Program-made: the position numbers and the translations under genes
NCBI GenBank assembly: GCA_030681615.1
Contig: JAUXSA010000089.1
Coordinates: 26,857-90,856, forward strand
Length of the DNA: 64,000 bases
Source of the DNA: Bacteroidota bacterium
GTDB lineage: Bacteria > Bacteroidota > Bacteroidia > B-17B0 > Aurantibacillaceae
Direction of reading: 5' to 3'
Part shown: piece after piece, positions 18,640-27,681 of the stretch
Layout: every line of letters starts with the position of its first letter
Numbering within the stretch: position 1 is the stretch's first letter
The notes under the pieces: model-generated
Told to the model about the DNA's origin: nothing
Seen by the model: only the letters and a program-made list of their open reading frames with translations
Databases searched by the model: none

Positions 18640-21009
18640 ATGAACAAATCTACGGCCAAACTTATAGTAGTTCTTGCTTTGTTTTGTAGTATTTTAAAAG
18701 CGCAAACCAACAGCGGTTCTATTAAAGGATTTGTTACCGATGCCAAAACCGGTGACACACTTATTGGCGCCATTGTGAGTGTTGATATTAAAAATGCAGT
18801 AGCAACCGATCTTCGTGGGTTTTTTGAATTAAAAATGCCTCCGGGTTCGTATACGCTGCAATGTAATATGGCTGGTTATGCTTTGTTTAAAAAACCAATA
18901 CAGGTTAACGAAAATGAAACATTCGGTATTTTTATTTTAATGCAGGACGCCAATACTTCGCTTGATGAAGTGGTGATAAGTGCCGGAAAATTTGAGCAAA
19001 AATTAAGCGATGTTACTGTGAGTATGGATATTATAAAACCATCTTTAATAGAAAATAAAAATGCAACCAATCTTGATGTGATCATTAACCAGGTGCCCGG
19101 TGTTACCGTGTCCGACGGGCAAGCCAGCATACGGGGTGGCAGTGGTTTTAGTTATGGTGCCGGTAGCCGCGTGTTAATGTTGGTTGACGAAATGCCTATG
19201 ATAAGTGCCGATGCCGGAGATATTAAATGGAATTATTTACCGCTAGAAAATATTGAACAGGTAGAGGTTATTAAAGGTGCTTCTTCTGCATTATTTGGTT
19301 CGAGTGCGCTTAACGGTGTAATTAATTTGCGCACCATTTATCCAAAAGACAAACCAATGACGAGCATTATTTCTTTTTTTGGAAGTTTTGATGCACCAAG
19401 TAAAACCTATAAATGGTGGCAGGGCACTACGCAATTTCAAAAAGGAATTAATCTTTCGCACGCGCAAAAAATTGGGAGGTTTGATCTTGTTTTGGGTGGA
19501 CATCTTTTTACGGATGACGGATTTAGAATGTTGGAAACCGAAGAAAGAAAACGTTTTAATTGCAACTTAAAATATAATTTCAAAAAAATTCAAGGCCTTG
19601 CTGTTGGCGTAAATACAAACATGATGAATACCGTTGGCGGTTTATTTTTCTTATGGCAGAGTTATGATTCTGCTTACATTCCGCAAGGCCGTACCATACA
19701 AAAATATAATAACGATCGTTTTAATATTGACCCTTTTGTAACTTATTTTTGGAAGAACAATAAATTAAGTTTACGCAACCGATATTTTAAAACCGTTAAT
19801 CGAAACGATAAAGGCCAGGGCAGCAGCGCCGAATTATATTATAGCGAATTGCAATATCAAAAACGTTTTGCCAATAATTTAAATATCACAACAGGTGCTG
19901 TGTATATGGAGCAACAAGTTTTGGGAGATTCATTGTACGGTAAACATAGCGGACAAAATATTGCAGGTTATGTGCAGGCCGATAAAAAATTCTTTGATAA
20001 GTTAACGGTCTCTGTTGGTTTAAGAGGCGAGTTTTATAAATTAGATACAGCAAAAACAAATGGCTATTTATTTCCGCACGATCGTAAAGTGCCATTGCCT
20101 TTTCAACCGGTTGCGCGTATTGGTTTAAATTATCATGCGTTTGAATATACTTTTTTCAGGGCATCGTTTGGGCAGGGTTATCGTTTTCCGAGTGTGGCCG
20201 AAAAATTTGTGAGCACGGCCGTAAGTTCATTAAAGATCTATCCCAACAGTTCTTTACAGCCTGAGCGCGGCTACAGCGCAGAAGTTGGAGTAAAGCAGGG
20301 TTTTAAATTAGGTGGCTTTAAAGGCTTTTTAGATCTTGCTGCGTTTTATACCAAATATGAAAGCATGGTAGAATTTGTATTTGATATTTATAAACCGGGT
20401 GGAGCAACAGGCATTTTTTACCAGGATATTGCTTATGCAGGTTTTAAATCGCAGAACATTGGCGAAGCGCAAATTACAGGTTACGAAGCTTCGGTAAGTG
20501 GTACAGGAAAAATTGGTCCCATAAAAGTCACTTTATTTTCCGGTTACACGTTTATGAATCCTATCAATCCAAATTTTGATCCTGCAAAAGATACACTTGG
20601 TTTGCCGGGTATAAATGTTTTAAAGTACCGAAGCAAGCATTTATTAAAGAACGATATACAATTAGATTATAAATTTCTTTCTTTAGGATACAGCACACGT
20701 TTTCAAAGCAAGACGGAAAATATTGACAGGCGTTTTACACAAAGTATTTTGCACGAGTATAACGATATTGCGAATGGTGTTAACTGGGATGAAGTAGATG
20801 CCACTTATATTTTGCCGGGCTTAAATAAAAATTTTGGCGAATTTCAAAAAAGCGTTTGGGTGCACGATGCGCGTATCTCTTGCAAAATAGGTAAATATGT
20901 AAAGATCTCTTTTATTATAAATAATTTTACCAACGTATCTTACCAGGCAAGGCCGGGCGATCTGCGAGCACCCACACAGTATGTGGGGCAGTTAGCCTTG
21001 AAGTTTTGA
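18640..21009 (+). CDS. TonB-dependent outer-membrane receptor
   Basis: A 789-aa receptor with signal peptide MNKSTAKLIVVLALFCSILKAQ. A carboxypeptidase-regulatory-like domain follows at about residues 25-110 (GSIKGFVTDAKTGDTLIGAI). The plug domain is at about 120-230 (VIINQVPGVTVSDGQASIRG, VEVIKGASSALFGSSALNGV), and a 22-strand-type barrel ends FVGQLALKF-like with terminal Phe (YVGQLALKF). It imports a ligand across the outer membrane using TonB energy. No SusD partner or substrate gene is adjacent, so the ligand is unknown. The next ORF overlaps its stop in the track, but the corrected start of that gene lies 23 bp downstream. Confidence 0.92.
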   Translation: MNKSTAKLIVVLALFCSILKAQTNSGSIKGFVTDAKTGDTLIGAIVSVDIKNAVATDLRGFFELKMPPGSYTLQCNMAGYALFKKPIQVNENETFGIFILMQDANTSLDEVVISAGKFEQKLSDVTVSMDIIKPSLIENKNATNLDVIINQVPGVTVSDGQASIRGGSGFSYGAGSRVLMLVDEMPMISADAGDIKWNYLPLENIEQVEVIKGASSALFGSSALNGVINLRTIYPKDKPMTSIISFFGSFDAPSKTYKWWQGTTQFQKGINLSHAQKIGRFDLVLGGHLFTDDGFRMLETEERKRFNCNLKYNFKKIQGLAVGVNTNMMNTVGGLFFLWQSYDSAYIPQGRTIQKYNNDRFNIDPFVTYFWKNNKLSLRNRYFKTVNRNDKGQGSSAELYYSELQYQKRFANNLNITTGAVYMEQQVLGDSLYGKHSGQNIAGYVQADKKFFDKLTVSVGLRGEFYKLDTAKTNGYLFPHDRKVPLPFQPVARIGLNYHAFEYTFFRASFGQGYRFPSVAEKFVSTAVSSLKIYPNSSLQPERGYSAEVGVKQGFKLGGFKGFLDLAAFYTKYESMVEFVFDIYKPGGATGIFYQDIAYAGFKSQNIGEAQITGYEASVSGTGKIGPIKVTLFSGYTFMNPINPNFDPAKDTLGLPGINVLKYRSKHLLKNDIQLDYKFLSLGYSTRFQSKTENIDRRFTQSILHEYNDIANGVNWDEVDATYILPGLNKNFGEFQKSVWVHDARISCKIGKYVKISFIINNFTNVSYQARPGDLRAPTQYVGQLALKF

Positions 21010-21032
21010 TATTATCAACTCGATTTAAATAT

Positions 21033-21479
21033 ATGACTACAAATTCTAACCGTGAAATCTTTAGTTCGAGAGTATTAAATGCGCCGTTGGAAATATCCTA
21101 TCAAGCGTTTGCTGATCCTCTACACTTAAAAAAATGGTGGGGGCCGGAAGGCTTTACTAATACTTTTCACGAATTTGACCTCCGGCCCGGGGGGAAGTGG
21201 ATTCTTACAATGCATGGTCCTGAAAAAGGTAACTACGAAAACTCATCTATATTTAAACTTGTTGAACCAAAAAAATTAATTACGTGGACAAGAGTTTCCC
21301 AACCGTTGTTTGATATGGAAGTTGAATTTAAAAGACTTAACGAATCAAAAACTATTATATCATTCCGAATGATTTTTGATAAAACCGAAGAATGCGAGAA
21401 AATTAAACGTTTTGCGGGACCAAAAAATGAAGAAAACTTTGACAGGTTAGAAAGAGAACTTTTAAATATAATTAAATGA
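21033..21479 (+). CDS. SRPBCC/AHSA1-type domain protein
   Basis: The track start (21006) overlaps the receptor stop; ATG 21033 gives 148 aa beginning MTTNSNREIFSSRVLNAPLE. The fold is the helix-grip AHSA1/START type. Conserved features are AFADPLHLKKWWGPEGFTNT, FDLRPGGKWILTMHGP, WTRVSQPLFDMEVEF and the C-terminal long helix ENFDRLERELLNII. Such proteins bind small hydrophobic ligands in a central cavity, but the ligand here is unknown. They are also common as mobile cassette genes, and an attC-like sequence lies about 20 bp after the stop. Confidence 0.83.
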   Translation: MTTNSNREIFSSRVLNAPLEISYQAFADPLHLKKWWGPEGFTNTFHEFDLRPGGKWILTMHGPEKGNYENSSIFKLVEPKKLITWTRVSQPLFDMEVEFKRLNESKTIISFRMIFDKTEECEKIKRFAGPKNEENFDRLERELLNIIK

Positions 21480-21637
21480 ATACACGTTATAAAATAGAAC
21501 CACAAGCCGCTAACGGCAACTTAGGTGTCATTTTTCGGGTTACTAATAAATCGCTGTTTTTTTGACAACCTGTCGAAAATCATACTTCTTACGATTCTTT
21601 TTATACAAATTAAGGTGGGCTTGGTTAGGAAATTAAC

Positions 21638-21645
21638 TATCTTTG
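21638..21645 (+). promoter_or_regulatory. Bacteroidota -7 box upstream of the metal-efflux locus
   Basis: TATCTTTG matches the TAnnTTTG -7 consensus exactly. The only -33-like TTGG (21621) is spaced too closely to be convincing. A short dyad, GACA-ACC-TGTC, lies further upstream near 21564 and could be an operator. Transcription would start at about 21649-21652, right at the ATT start proposed for the next gene or ~40 nt before the TTG alternative. Confidence 0.5.
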
Positions 21646-21649
21646 TTAT

Positions 21650-22036
21650 ATTAAAAAATCGTTTTCAATATTTCTTTTATCAATATTTTTGATTTCATCT
21701 ACTGAATTAAATCAGTTGATGAAACTACCTTTGTTTGTAAAACACTTTATTGAACACAAAAGTATGGATTCACATTTATCTTTATCCGGCTTTATTGAAA
21801 TGCATTATGCGCACAATGATACAAAGGATGCTGACAATGATGAGGATATGAAATTGCCTTTCAAAACACATGATGCTTGTTCGGGCATTACAGGTGTTTC
21901 TTTTATTTCTAATAACTTTGCCGACCTATCAATCCAACCTCTGCGTTCAGCAGAAAATTCTTACTCTAATTACCAGGAGAAATTTTTAACTCCCTCCTGC
22001 CTTTCTTCTATTTGGCAACCGCCTAAGACTTGTTGA
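21650..22036 (+). CDS. Small exported protein of the metal-efflux locus, possible ATT start
   Basis: The track begins at TTG 21689, which would lack a signal peptide. In the same frame, with no stop back to a TAG at 21626, the upstream codons read ATT AAA AAA TCG..., i.e. (M)KKSFSIFLLSIFLISS, a textbook signal peptide. The full product is then 128 aa. The mature part has TELNQLMKLPLFVKHFIEHK, FIEMHYAHNDTKDADNDEDM and KLPFKTHDACSG, rich in His and Asp. I recall similar small proteins of unknown function next to CusA-type genes in other Bacteroidota. Metal binding in the periplasm is an inference. It lies 89 bp upstream of the pump gene. Confidence 0.6.
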   Translation: MKKSFSIFLLSIFLISSTELNQLMKLPLFVKHFIEHKSMDSHLSLSGFIEMHYAHNDTKDADNDEDMKLPFKTHDACSGITGVSFISNNFADLSIQPLRSAENSYSNYQEKFLTPSCLSSIWQPPKTC

Positions 22037-22125
22037 TTATAGTTTGATCGCTTGTATAATTGTACATATGCTTTTTAGCGTGTATAATATGGCGCCATTT
22101 TTAATTAACAATTTAATTCAAAATT

Positions 22126-25100
22126 ATGCTAAATAAAATAATTGAGTTTTCCATTCGGAATAAACTCATCATTGGGCTGTTTGTGATAGGCCTTATTGGT
22201 TACGGCGCTTATGAAGTAACTAAGTTACCTATTGATGCAGTGCCTGATATTACTAACAATCAAGTGCAGGTAATAACAGTTGCTCCATCATTTGGCGCCA
22301 CTGATATAGAAAGACTTGTTACCTTTCCCATTGAGCAAGCCAACACTAATATTTCAGGTTTAAAAGAGATCCGAAGTTTTTCGCGTTTTGGCTTGTCTTT
22401 AGTAACGCTTGTATTTGATGATGAAACAGATGTTTATTGGGCAAGACAACAAGTTGCCGAACGCTTGCAAAACATACAATCACAAATACCACAAAGTATT
22501 GGCACTCCTGAACTTGGACCGGTATCTACTGGTTTAGGAGAAATTTACCAATATGTAGTTAGGGCAAAAGAAGGCTACGAAAAAAAATACGATCAAACAG
22601 AACTAAGAACTATTCAGGATTGGCTGGTGCGAAGACAATTGTTAGGCATAAAAGGTGTGGCTGAAGTAAGTAGTTTTGGGGGTAAGCTAAAACAATTTGA
22701 AATTGCGATCGATCCGAATAAATTGCAATCCTATAATATTACCATCCATGATGTATTTAACGCTGTAGAAAAGAATAACCAAAATACTGGTGGAACGTAT
22801 ATCGAAAAAGGACCAACGGTTTTATTTATCAGAAGCGAAGGTTTAATTGGAAGTACAAAAGACATTGAAGACATCTCCATTAAAGCAATGGACGACGGAC
22901 AGCCTTTATTTATAAGAGATGTTGCTGATGTTAAAATTGGTTTCGCAACGCGATATGGTGCCATGTGCTTTAATGATAAAGGCGAAGTTTCTGGCGCTGT
23001 TGTTATGATGCTAAAAGGCGCAAATAGCAGCGATGTAATTAAAAGCGTAAGGGAGCGGGTTGTTCAGATACAAAAAACTTTGCCCGAAGGCGTTATCATT
23101 GAACCTTTTTTAGACAGAACCAAGATGGTAAATAATGCCATTGGAACTGTGGAACAAAACCTTTTAGAAGGTGCGTTGATCGTAATTTTTGTACTAGTGC
23201 TTTTTTTAGGAAATGTCAGGGCAGGGTTATTAGTTGCCTCCGTAATTCCGCTCGCCATGCTGTTTGCAATTATTTTAATGAACACGTTTGGTGTAAGCGG
23301 AAATTTAATGAGTTTAGGCGCTTTAGATTTTGGTCTCATCGTAGACGGTGCCGTTATTATTGTGGAGGCGGTTATGCATCAACTCACGCATGGAAAAAAA
23401 TTCAGAACAGTTTCTCAGTTAGATCAGGCGCAAATGGATAGTGAGGTGAAACTATCTGCCGGCAAAATGATGAATAGCGCTGTTTTTGGACAAGTGATTA
23501 TTCTTGTCGTTTATTTGCCCATATTTACTTTGCAGGGTATTGAAGGAAAAATGTTTAAGCCTATGGCGCAAACAGTTGCCTTTGCTTTATTAGGAGCTTT
23601 TGTTTTGTCACTTACCTACATTCCAATGATGAGTGCCTTGTTTTTAAGTAAAAAAACCAAACATAAACCAAACATATCAGACAAATTGATGACACGAATT
23701 GAACGCGGGTATCAGCACGCTTTAGCAAAGGTGCTTCGTTATCCAAAAGTAGTGGTCTCCATCGTTATCCTTTTATTTGCTTCTGCTATTCTAACACTAA
23801 CAACCTTAGGTGGTGAATTTATCCCCGCTTTGGAGGAAGGCGATTTTGCTCTTGAAATGCGTGTGTTACCAGGCAGTAATTTAAATACAACGATAGAAAG
23901 TGCTACAAAAGCAGCGGCTATTTTAAAACAAAAATTTCCTGAAGTTATAAAAGTTGTAACCAAAATTGGGAGTGGCGAAGTGCCAACAGATCCTATGCCG
24001 ATTGACGCGGCAGATGTGATGATAATTCTAAAAGATAAATCGGAATGGACTTCGGCAAACTCTTTTTCTGAATTAGCCGAAAAAATGGGAAAAGAATTAG
24101 AGGTTGTATTAGGAACTACATTTAGTTTCCAATTTCCTGTCCAAATGCGGTTCAACGAATTGATGACTGGTGCCAAGCAAGATGTAGTGTGTAAAATTTT
24201 TGGCGAAAATTTAGATACACTGGCAACTTATGCTCAAAAGTTGGGCGAAATTGTAAATCATGTAGACGGTGCAAAAAACTTATATGTTGAGCCGGTAACA
24301 GGCATGCCACAAATTATTATTGATTATAACCGCGCCGCTATTGCCCAGTATAATTTAAATATATCCGACATCAATAAAGCCGTTAATACCGCTTTTTCCG
24401 GACAAAGTACGGGACAACTATTTGAAGGAGAAAAACGTTTTGAAGTTGTTGTAAGATTAAATACTGAAAAAAGAAAAGATCTGGAGGATGTAAAAAATCT
24501 ACTGATCCCAACATCGCAAGGATCTCAAATTCCCTTGTATCAATTAGCTGACGTAAGTATTAAAAACGGACCAAATCAAATACAAAGAGAAGATGCCAAA
24601 CGACGTATAGTAGTTGGCTTTAATGTAAGAGGACGAGATGTACAAACTATTGTAAATGAATTACAACAAAAAGTAGAGTCGCAGATCAAATTTCCTTCCG
24701 GCTATTATGTAACCTATGGAGGAGCCTTTGAGAACTTAAATGCGGCGAAGCAACGTTTAATGATAGCCGTTCCTGTTTCGCTAATATTAATTTTTCTTTT
24801 ATTATTTTTTGCTTTTAATTCAGTTAGGCAGGGTTTACTTATCTACTCGGCTATTCCGCTTTCTGCTATCGGTGGGATCTTCTTTTTAGCACTGCGTGGA
24901 ATGCCTTTTAGTATTAGTGCCGGCGTAGGTTTTATTGCTTTATTTGGAGTTGCTGTTTTAAACGGTATTGTACTTATTGCCGAATTTAACCGGTTAAAAA
25001 AAGAAGGAGCAAAAAATCTTCACCGAATAGTTTTGATGGGAACTAAAGTACGATTACGTCCGGTAATGATGACCGCTTTTGTTGCGTCTCTCGGATTTTT

Positions 25101-26484
25101 ACCAATGGCTATTAGCAATGGAGCCGGTGCAGAAGTGCAGCGCCCGTTGGCAACAGTTGTGATTGGTGGTTTAATGATCGCCACTTTTCTAACCTTATTT
25201 GTACTTCCCATTCTTTACATTCTTTTTGAAAAAGGAGGGAAAACAAAATCAATAAGTAAACACAAATTTGCCAGTATTCTAATGGTTCCCTTTTTTATAC
25301 TGTTGTATAATACCAGCAACGCTCAAGTGCCGATAAATTTACAAACTGCCATAGATACCGCACTTAAAAATAACCTGACAATTAAAAATGAAAAACTAAA
25401 AGCAGAGTATCAGAAAAAAATGATAAAATCTTCTGTCAACATTCCCCAGGCAACTGTTTTTGGTGAGTATGGCCAAATTAATAGTTATTACAGCGATAAT
25501 CGTTTTGGCGCATCGCAGTCCTTTAACTTTCCAACAGTTTATACAAATCAAAAGCAATTACTTAATGAAGAGTTGAATACTTCATTGATAAATGTTTCGA
25601 TGAAAGAAGCCGAAACAAAAAAAATGGTTTACGATATTTTTTACACGTTTATCTACCTAACCGAAAAAGAAAAGTTGCTTTTGAAGAATGATAGTATGTA
25701 TTCTGTTTTTCTGGCAAAAACAATCTTAAGGCTTTCGAAAGGAGAAAGTAATATTCTGGAAAAAACAACGGCTGAATCCCAGCGTGGGGCTATTGCCATT
25801 CAATTAAAACAAGTGCAGCAAGATCTTGAATTTGTGAAACTACAATTTGCACTGACACTTAATACCACAACGAATTTTATCCCTACAGAGAACAGCATGA
25901 AACTAACGCTACTGGTTAGTGAAGCAACAACCAGCCTCGATCAACACCCTATGATTAAAATTATGGAACATCAGAAAAAAATATCGTTGCTTTCCAGCAA
26001 GCTTGAAAGAGCAAAACTTCTTCCTGATTTTAGTGTGGGCTATTACAACATGACAATGAAGGGCTCCGGTTCAGATAACAAGACTTACTCCTCCTCCACA
26101 AGGTTTCAATCTGTACAGTTGGGATTGGGGATCCCTTTATTTTTTGGCGCTCAAAAATCCAAAGTAAATGCGGCGCGAATAAATCAAACTATCGCCGATA
26201 ACCTTTACCAACTTGAAAAGAACAAGCTTCAAAATCAATATCAATCACTACTCGTTAAACATCAGTCTAATTTGGCTACCATCAATTATTTTGAGTCTGT
26301 GGCTCTTAAAAACGCCCTGATAATTTTTGAAACATCTAACAAACAGTTTTTAAATGGCGATATTAATTATTTGGATTGGGTTATGCTTACCAATCAGGCA
26401 ATAAATATTCAATCAAGTTACATCGATGCGGTTAGAAACTTAAATGAAACAATCATCCAAATTAATTATTTAAATACAAAATAA
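22126..26484 (+). CDS. CusA/CzcA heavy-metal RND pump fused to a TolC-like domain
   Basis: A 1452-aa fusion. Residues 1 to ~1040 are a complete HME-type RND transporter: N-terminal TM1 (NKLIIGLFVIGLIGYGAYEV), a TM4 motif with conserved acidic residues (GALDFGLIVDGAVIIVE, near 400-417), and a second half with GVAVLNGIVLIAEFNRL and LRPVMMTAFVASLGFLPMAI. Residues ~1045-1066 form a signal-peptide-like helix (SILMVPFFILLYNTSNAQ). From ~1067 on there is a TolC-type outer-membrane factor domain with heptad-rich hairpins (LQTAIDTALKNNLTIKNEKL, LLPDFSVGYYNMTM). RND and outer-membrane channel are thus one polypeptide, as I recall for other Bacteroidota CusA proteins. It exports metal cations, probably Cu/Ag or Co/Zn/Cd; the substrate cannot be fixed here. 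The adaptor gene follows 11 bp later. Confidence 0.92.
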   Translation: MLNKIIEFSIRNKLIIGLFVIGLIGYGAYEVTKLPIDAVPDITNNQVQVITVAPSFGATDIERLVTFPIEQANTNISGLKEIRSFSRFGLSLVTLVFDDETDVYWARQQVAERLQNIQSQIPQSIGTPELGPVSTGLGEIYQYVVRAKEGYEKKYDQTELRTIQDWLVRRQLLGIKGVAEVSSFGGKLKQFEIAIDPNKLQSYNITIHDVFNAVEKNNQNTGGTYIEKGPTVLFIRSEGLIGSTKDIEDISIKAMDDGQPLFIRDVADVKIGFATRYGAMCFNDKGEVSGAVVMMLKGANSSDVIKSVRERVVQIQKTLPEGVIIEPFLDRTKMVNNAIGTVEQNLLEGALIVIFVLVLFLGNVRAGLLVASVIPLAMLFAIILMNTFGVSGNLMSLGALDFGLIVDGAVIIVEAVMHQLTHGKKFRTVSQLDQAQMDSEVKLSAGKMMNSAVFGQVIILVVYLPIFTLQGIEGKMFKPMAQTVAFALLGAFVLSLTYIPMMSALFLSKKTKHKPNISDKLMTRIERGYQHALAKVLRYPKVVVSIVILLFASAILTLTTLGGEFIPALEEGDFALEMRVLPGSNLNTTIESATKAAAILKQKFPEVIKVVTKIGSGEVPTDPMPIDAADVMIILKDKSEWTSANSFSELAEKMGKELEVVLGTTFSFQFPVQMRFNELMTGAKQDVVCKIFGENLDTLATYAQKLGEIVNHVDGAKNLYVEPVTGMPQIIIDYNRAAIAQYNLNISDINKAVNTAFSGQSTGQLFEGEKRFEVVVRLNTEKRKDLEDVKNLLIPTSQGSQIPLYQLADVSIKNGPNQIQREDAKRRIVVGFNVRGRDVQTIVNELQQKVESQIKFPSGYYVTYGGAFENLNAAKQRLMIAVPVSLILIFLLLFFAFNSVRQGLLIYSAIPLSAIGGIFFLALRGMPFSISAGVGFIALFGVAVLNGIVLIAEFNRLKKEGAKNLHRIVLMGTKVRLRPVMMTAFVASLGFLPMAISNGAGAEVQRPLATVVIGGLMIATFLTLFVLPILYILFEKGGKTKSISKHKFASILMVPFFILLYNTSNAQVPINLQTAIDTALKNNLTIKNEKLKAEYQKKMIKSSVNIPQATVFGEYGQINSYYSDNRFGASQSFNFPTVYTNQKQLLNEELNTSLINVSMKEAETKKMVYDIFYTFIYLTEKEKLLLKNDSMYSVFLAKTILRLSKGESNILEKTTAESQRGAIAIQLKQVQQDLEFVKLQFALTLNTTTNFIPTENSMKLTLLVSEATTSLDQHPMIKIMEHQKKISLLSSKLERAKLLPDFSVGYYNMTMKGSGSDNKTYSSSTRFQSVQLGLGIPLFFGAQKSKVNAARINQTIADNLYQLEKNKLQNQYQSLLVKHQSNLATINYFESVALKNALIIFETSNKQFLNGDINYLDWVMLTNQAINIQSSYIDAVRNLNETIIQINYLNTK

Positions 26485-26495
26485 CATTAGAGCAA

Positions 26496-27626
26496 ATGAA
26501 AAACATAATTATTATAATAGCAGTGCTGTCGCTGGTTTTGTCATGTTCAACAAACAACAACGAAAAATCAGATACAGTAATAGTTAACGAGAGTGTTGTT
26601 ACCCTTACAGATGAACAATACAAAAGTGCTAATATTCAAACAGAACCATTAAAAAGGCGTGAAATTTCGACGACTTTAAAATTGAATGGAAAAATTGATG
26701 TGCCACCTCAAAACATGGTATCGGTTAGTACACCATTTGGTGGCTTTTTAAACTCCTCTAAATTGTTGCCAGGAATGCACGTGAAAAAAGGAGAAATAGT
26801 GGCAACCATGCAAGACCAACAGTACATTCAATTGCAGCAGGATTATTTAACAGCGAAATCAAAATTAATTTATTCTGAAAACGAATACAATCGTCAGAAA
26901 GAATTAAATCAAAGCAAAGCAAGCAGTGATAAGGTTTTCCAGCAAACCGAAATGGATTACAAAACCCAAAGAATATCTGTAAGCGCCTTAGCTGAAAAAC
27001 TGAGACTGATCAATATAGATCCTGAGTCTTTAAATGAAGCAAATATATCAAGGGCTATAAATGTGTATTCATCCATTGATGGCTTCGTTTCAAAAGTGAA
27101 CATCAACATAGGTAAATACGTTAATCCATCAGATGTTATGTTTGAATTAATTAATCCGGAGGATATACACTTAAATTTAAAGGTATTCGAAAAAGACCTC
27201 GATAAAATTTCGATAGGCCAGAAACTCCTTGCGTTTAATAACAATCAGCCGGATAAAAAGCATCCCTGTGAGATTATCTTAATTAGCCAGGATCTATCCG
27301 CTGACAGAAGTGCCGACGTTCATTGCCATTTTGAGGATTACGATAAAACGCTACTACCAGGTATGTATATGAATGCAGAGGTGGAAATTAATTTAACGAA
27401 TGCCTTAACTATCATTACAGAAGCGATTGTTAGTTTTGAAGGAAAAGACTTTGTATTTACTACAGACGATAAACGTAACTTCCGGTTAATGGAAATTTTA
27501 AAAGGAAGTTCCGCAAATGGATACACTGAGATTAATGCAATTGGTAGCGACTCATTAAAAAGTTTACCTATTGTTACTAAAGGAGCATATTCTTTATTAA
27601 TGCAATTAAAAAATAAATCAGAATAA
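26496..27626 (+). CDS. Efflux RND periplasmic adaptor (CusB/CzcB-like) lipoprotein
   Basis: A 376-aa membrane-fusion protein with lipoprotein signal MKNIIIIIAVLSLVLSC. It has a barrel-sandwich (lipoyl-like) half at about residues 70-105 (VSVSTPFGGFLNSSKLLPGM, VKKGEIVATMQDQQYI). A helical hairpin spans ~110-175, and the second lipoyl half is INVYSSIDGFVSKVNINIGKYV. Beta-barrel and membrane-proximal domains follow (LLPGMYMNAEVEINL). It links the pump's RND and TolC parts in the periplasm. It is the last gene of the 21.6-27.6 kb metal-efflux operon, and the VIT1-type gene follows after 55 bp. Confidence 0.92.
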   Translation: MKNIIIIIAVLSLVLSCSTNNNEKSDTVIVNESVVTLTDEQYKSANIQTEPLKRREISTTLKLNGKIDVPPQNMVSVSTPFGGFLNSSKLLPGMHVKKGEIVATMQDQQYIQLQQDYLTAKSKLIYSENEYNRQKELNQSKASSDKVFQQTEMDYKTQRISVSALAEKLRLINIDPESLNEANISRAINVYSSIDGFVSKVNINIGKYVNPSDVMFELINPEDIHLNLKVFEKDLDKISIGQKLLAFNNNQPDKKHPCEIILISQDLSADRSADVHCHFEDYDKTLLPGMYMNAEVEINLTNALTIITEAIVSFEGKDFVFTTDDKRNFRLMEILKGSSANGYTEINAIGSDSLKSLPIVTKGAYSLLMQLKNKSE

Positions 27627-27681
27627 TTTTTATTTCTTTGAAAAGTATTAACGATTTAATAAACAAATTAAAATCCGTTTT

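Noticed and set aside
23739-24176. 145-aa minus-strand ORF
   Set aside because: Antisense to the well-supported CusA gene, with no recognisable domain.
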